Positions 5,221 to 8,322 of a DNA stretch of 8,322 nucleotides are shown here, one piece after another. The notes beneath the pieces are model-generated. The model was not told the origin of the DNA and ran no database searches. It worked only from the letters and a program-made list of their open reading frames with translations. Position numbers and translations under genes: made by a program. Origin of the DNA: Promethearchaeota archaeon (GTDB taxonomy: Archaea > Asgardarchaeota > Lokiarchaeia > Sigynarchaeales > SOKP01). The stretch lies in assembly GCA_030608765.1 (NCBI GenBank), contig JAUWDN010000026.1:1-8322 (forward strand). The letters run 5' to 3'. Position 1 is the first letter of the stretch. Every line of letters starts with the position of its first letter.

Positions 5221-6672
5221 ATGGAAATTAATGATGATTTAAAGATATTTGATAATACTTTTATTAAAGAACTAAACCGAGAAGCTGGAAGTAAAATTGA
5301 ATATTGGGATATCAGAGCGACATATACGGAAGGAACCACTTTAGATTTCACCGATCAAAAGAGCACAGAAATATCCTCCTACGATATAACCAATTGCGGA
5401 ATAAGAACTTTTGTTAACGGGGGATGGGGATTCTTTGTTCTAAAGGATATTAACAAGGATACAATAAGATCAAGTTTCTCAAAATCAATAAAATTAGCAA
5501 AACTGACGGAATCTCTGTCAAAAAACAAGTTTAAGATAAAAGAAAGAGATCCTATTAGTGCGGACTTTATAATTGATAGTAAAATAAAGTTGTCTGATGT
5601 GGATATTGAAGATAAGATTCAGTTAGTAAAAAACCACGAAAAAATCGCCTCTGATTATTCAAAAATGGTTAAAAATACCCGGACAATTTACATGGATGGT
5701 GTTAATAATTATGTGTTTATAAACTCATTTGGGAGTCAAGTTAAACAAAATCTTTCGTATTTACGACTTTTAAATATAGTATACTCCCAAAAAGCTGGGA
5801 TTATCCAAAGATCAATTAATTCTGTAGGAGGATTAGGTGGATTTGAGATATCCTCCACAGAGAAAGCAGAAAATATAAGTGAAAAAACAGCAAAAGAATC
5901 AATTAAACTATTAGATGCTAAATCTCCTATAGGTGGGAAATTTACAATTATTGCAGATTCAAAACTTACAGGAACACTAATTCACGAAGCACTTGGACAT
6001 GCTTGCGAAGCAGATTTGGTTTTAAGTAAAGAGAGTGTTTTGAAGGGAAGGATAGGTCAAAAAGTGGCTTTAAGTGATATTACTGTAGTAGATAATCCAA
6101 CAATGGGGCAAGGAAAAACATTTGGGTTGCCATATGAGATATTTGGGAGCTATTTTATTGATGCTGAGGGAATTTCTTCCCAAAAAACAATTATTATTGA
6201 AAATGGAGTGTTGAAAAATTATTTGCATAATTTAGAAACTTCTTCAAGAATGAATTTACCTCCTAACGGTCACGGGAGAGCGTCTTCTAGTTCTTCGAAG
6301 CCTCAAGTACGTATGGGATTTACTTACATTGAGCCAAAGGACTGGAAAATCAATGAATTAATAGAGGACACGAAGAACGGTATTCTTTGCGAAGATTTTC
6401 TGTATGGTTATACAAACCCAACTACTGGAAACTTTCAATTTAAGTGTAAATTTTCATACAAAATCGAAAACGGAGAAAAAAAAGAATTGATGCGAGATGT
6501 CGCGTTATCTGGAATGATTTTAGAGGTTTTAAATAAAGTTTCTGCTATAGGCAATAAAAATACATTCGGCTTTTCATCTGGGATTTGTGGTAAGGGTGGC
6601 CAGAGCGTACATGTAAGTGATGGAGGGCCATACATAAGAATTGAGGACATAACCGTGGGTGGATTAAATTAA
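5221..6672 (+). CDS. tldD: Metalloprotease TldD, catalytic subunit of TldD/TldE
   Basis: 483 aa from ATG 5221 (487 if the in-frame TTG at 5209 is used), the normal TldD length. TldD and TldE form a hollow complex that cleaves unfolded peptides in its interior; the bacterial pair matures microcin B17 and degrades the antitoxin CcdA. The active site is complete: HEALGH at residues 255-260 (bases 5983-6000), followed by ACEAD, and Cys456 within SSGICGKGGQSVHVSDGGP, the position of the third zinc ligand in E. coli TldD. The N-terminal half has the family's GIRTFVNGGWGFF segment, and PPNGHGRASS plus TGNFQFKC are the expected C-terminal motifs. tldE begins at the very next base, so the two are co-translated. 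The archaeal substrate is unknown and no precursor peptide is evident nearby. Confidence 0.95.
   Translation: MEINDDLKIFDNTFIKELNREAGSKIEYWDIRATYTEGTTLDFTDQKSTEISSYDITNCGIRTFVNGGWGFFVLKDINKDTIRSSFSKSIKLAKLTESLSKNKFKIKERDPISADFIIDSKIKLSDVDIEDKIQLVKNHEKIASDYSKMVKNTRTIYMDGVNNYVFINSFGSQVKQNLSYLRLLNIVYSQKAGIIQRSINSVGGLGGFEISSTEKAENISEKTAKESIKLLDAKSPIGGKFTIIADSKLTGTLIHEALGHACEADLVLSKESVLKGRIGQKVALSDITVVDNPTMGQGKTFGLPYEIFGSYFIDAEGISSQKTIIIENGVLKNYLHNLETSSRMNLPPNGHGRASSSSSKPQVRMGFTYIEPKDWKINELIEDTKNGILCEDFLYGYTNPTTGNFQFKCKFSYKIENGEKKELMRDVALSGMILEVLNKVSAIGNKNTFGFSSGICGKGGQSVHVSDGGPYIRIEDITVGGLN
6658..6664 (+). promoter_or_regulatory. Ribosome binding site for tldE inside the end of tldD
   Basis: GGTGGAT ends 8 bases before the tldE ATG and shares the GGTG core of the archaeal site. 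It also encodes the conserved Gly-Gly near the end of TldD, so part of the match may be due to coding constraint. Confidence 0.4.
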
Positions 6673-8049
6673 ATGGACAATGAAATAGATATATTTGAAC
6701 TAGCTAATTATGGAATAAAATTCGCCGAAAAAAAGTATCCCTCTTATAAATGCGCTGAAATCTTTATTGGAAAAGGTAAATATACCAATATTGAAATCGA
6801 AGAAAATTCTATAAAATACAGCGAATTGGGAAGTGATAATGGAATTTCTATTAGAATTTATAATAATGAAGGATCTATAGGGTTCGCCTTTACAAATAAA
6901 CTGAACAAGAAAGTTGTCGAAAAAATCGTTACAAACGCTATTAAAATGATGAACGCGGGCACTTCAGATCCTAATTTTAAGAATTTACCTAAAGAATACA
7001 AAAACTATCCCAAAGTTAAGAACTTATTTGATGACAGCATCAATACACTAACAATAGAAGATTCGATCGAGTTGATTAAAGATTTGATCAAAGTGTGCAA
7101 TGAGGATGACCAAGCAATTTCTCAATCTGGTGATTTTACAGCAAATTACAATGTGTCCTATATCTTTAATTCGAACGGCGTCGAAATGTACGGAGAAGAA
7201 ACATTATTCTCAATTTCGTCTAATATTATTGTAAAAGACAAGGTAACTGGGGAAACTTCGAACGGTTATGAATCGCAAATGAAAAGGAAGCTAGCTGATA
7301 TTAATGGAACAACTACTGCTACAGAAGCATTAAAAAATGCAAAAAAAAACCTTAATAGAATAAAAATAAAGACTAAAAAGATGCCGATTGTTTTAACTCC
7401 TAAGGGAACCATAAACCTGATTCTAAATCCAATAGCTTCTGCTATAAATGCGGAACTATTCCAATATAAGCGTAGTTTCTTAGTTGATAAAAGAGAAAAA
7501 AAGATTGGTTCAGAACATCTGGATCTTGAAGATAACGCATTGATTAATGGTGCAGTAGGATCAAATATATTCGATGGAGAGGGAGTTCCATGTAAAAATA
7601 AAAGGATCATAGAAAATGGAATCTTCTTGAAATCTGGATTATTACATAACAGTTATACAGCAGGTAAGGAAGGAGTCGAAAGCACTGGAAATGCTTCTAG
7701 AAGGGCCTTTAGTTCCGTTCCTTCAATAGGGATATCAAACTTAATCTTACAACCCGGATCAGTTCATCATGAAGAAATAATAAAAGATGTTAAAGAGGGT
7801 ATCTTGTTAAACTCAACAGCAGATTCTCCAAACATAGCCACCGGTGATTTTTCCGGGCTAATATCCCAAGGAAATTTAATTATCGATGGAGAAGTTAAGC
7901 AAGCTTTAAATGAAACTATGTTTGGAATAAATTTATTAGAACTTTTTAAAAATATTGTATCGGTTTCAAAGGAGTTTAAAGTTTATGGCTCATACTACGC
8001 TCCCTTCGTAAAGGTTGATAATGTACAAATAATTGGAGCGAAATCTTAG
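6673..8049 (+). CDS. tldE: TldE (PmbA), non-catalytic subunit of TldD/TldE
   Basis: 458 aa, full length for the family. It is homologous to TldD but has no HExxxH motif; the closest string, HHEEIIK near residue 370, is not a metal site. Family signatures present: DGEGVPCKNKRIIENGIFLK (~300-320), SYTAGKEGVESTGNASRR (~327-343), NLILQPGS (~357-364) and ATGDFSGLISQGNLIIDGE (~389-407). In the bacterial complex TldE helps build the closed chamber and recognise substrate, while TldD supplies zinc. The ATG follows the tldD stop with no gap, so production of the two subunits is probably coupled. The stop TAG overlaps the stop of the convergent gene to the right. Confidence 0.94.
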   Translation: MDNEIDIFELANYGIKFAEKKYPSYKCAEIFIGKGKYTNIEIEENSIKYSELGSDNGISIRIYNNEGSIGFAFTNKLNKKVVEKIVTNAIKMMNAGTSDPNFKNLPKEYKNYPKVKNLFDDSINTLTIEDSIELIKDLIKVCNEDDQAISQSGDFTANYNVSYIFNSNGVEMYGEETLFSISSNIIVKDKVTGETSNGYESQMKRKLADINGTTTATEALKNAKKNLNRIKIKTKKMPIVLTPKGTINLILNPIASAINAELFQYKRSFLVDKREKKIGSEHLDLEDNALINGAVGSNIFDGEGVPCKNKRIIENGIFLKSGLLHNSYTAGKEGVESTGNASRRAFSSVPSIGISNLILQPGSVHHEEIIKDVKEGILLNSTADSPNIATGDFSGLISQGNLIIDGEVKQALNETMFGINLLELFKNIVSVSKEFKVYGSYYAPFVKVDNVQIIGAKS

Positions 8050-8322
8050 GATGTTATGTTTAAACGCAGCCAAAAAATTGCCCAATATTTATCATTTGGT
8101 CCAATATTAGTCTCCCACAATTCTGCGATTATAATTTGATTATATCCTGGTTGCGAAAAAGAAACATTATATGCACTCGAGATCCATTTTTCTCCGTGTG
8201 ATAAATCTATTATTGACGAGTTTATATACGATGTCGCGTTTAGTGAGCCCGTTTGTACATTTATAATTGTTTCATTATTTCCCTTTAAAATTTCTATGCG
8301 AAATGAGGAATCTCGATTTAAA
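8046..8322 (-). CDS. C-terminal part of an extracytoplasmic protein, possibly DUF1616 family
   Basis: Partial: 91 C-terminal residues and a TAA stop at 8046-8048; the start lies beyond the right edge. The sequence alternates polar and hydrophobic residues like a beta-sandwich and contains five N-glycosylation sequons (NET, NAT, NSS, NVS, NIT), which suggests it lies outside the cell membrane. The run LSHGEKWISSAYNVSFSQPG followed by a YWAIFWLRLNIT ending resembles the C-terminal domain of DUF1616 membrane proteins (a dGE-W word, a PG turn and a final hydrophobic strand), but that is a recollected pattern. It converges on tldE and overlaps its stop by two bases. No membrane segment is visible in the part present. 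That this is a real coding end is well supported; the family name is tentative. Confidence 0.7.
   Translation of the reverse strand, partial: LNRDSSFRIEILKGNNETIINVQTGSLNATSYINSSIIDLSHGEKWISSAYNVSFSQPGYNQIIIAELWETNIGPNDKYWAIFWLRLNITS

Noticed and set aside
6435..6650. Minus-strand open frame of 71 codons inside tldD
   Set aside because: Opposite strand to the conserved C-terminal TldD motifs; composition explained by the tldD coding sequence.
7266..7610. Minus-strand open frame of 114 codons inside tldE
   Set aside because: Hydrophobic-looking product arises from reverse complement of Lys/Asn-rich tldE codons; tldE is conserved across this stretch.
7735..7800. HHEEIIK in TldE as a zinc-protease site
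   Set aside because: The spacing is HExxxK, not HExxxH, and TldE is known as the subunit without the catalytic motif.

Overview
The window is AT-rich archaeal DNA. The clearest evidence is a complete transcription factor B (TFB), supported by TATA-like boxes at archaeal spacing and by archaeal families (a DUF1922 zinc ribbon, DUF47 phosphate-transport regulators, a paired TldD/TldE protease). The style of the TFB, of the zinc-ribbon protein and of the sensor-like protein at the left edge resembles what I recall from Lokiarchaeia-type Asgard archaea (Promethearchaeota). That placement is a judgement from memory, not a computed result.

Layout from left to right. (1) 1-693, minus strand, cut at the left edge: a signalling protein with a ribbon-helix-helix-like segment, a histidine-kinase dimerisation/phosphoacceptor helix pair and, immediately after it, the start of a receiver domain, with no ATPase domain between. 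(2) 694-1221: a 528-base gene-free, very AT-rich region with several short repeated elements; it must carry the promoters of the signalling gene and of TFB. (3) 1222-2109, plus: TFB. (4) 2217-4683, minus: a three-gene phosphate cluster read in the order divergent DUF47/PhoU-like protein, PiT-family permease, canonical DUF47 protein. (5) 4870-5094, plus: a small DUF1922-type zinc-ribbon protein, divergent from the phosphate cluster. (6) 5221-8049, plus: tldD and tldE with no base between them, the two halves of a zinc protease. (7) 8046-8322, minus, cut at the right edge: the C-terminal end of an apparently extracytoplasmic protein, whose stop codon overlaps the tldE stop tail-to-tail.

How the genes fit together: the phosphate cluster is a plausible unit in which a PiT carrier is framed by two PhoU-like proteins, one of which has lost most of the acidic metal-site residues. 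TldD (active site HEALGH plus a late Cys) and TldE (no metal motif) should form one proteolytic complex. TFB is an independent housekeeping or regulatory initiation factor. The most unusual items are the RHH-HisKA-REC architecture with a possible non-ATG start, the altered second signature of the PiT permease, the degenerate DUF47 paralogue, and the repeat-bearing region upstream of TFB. No tRNA, rRNA, CRISPR array, insertion sequence or phage gene was recognised.
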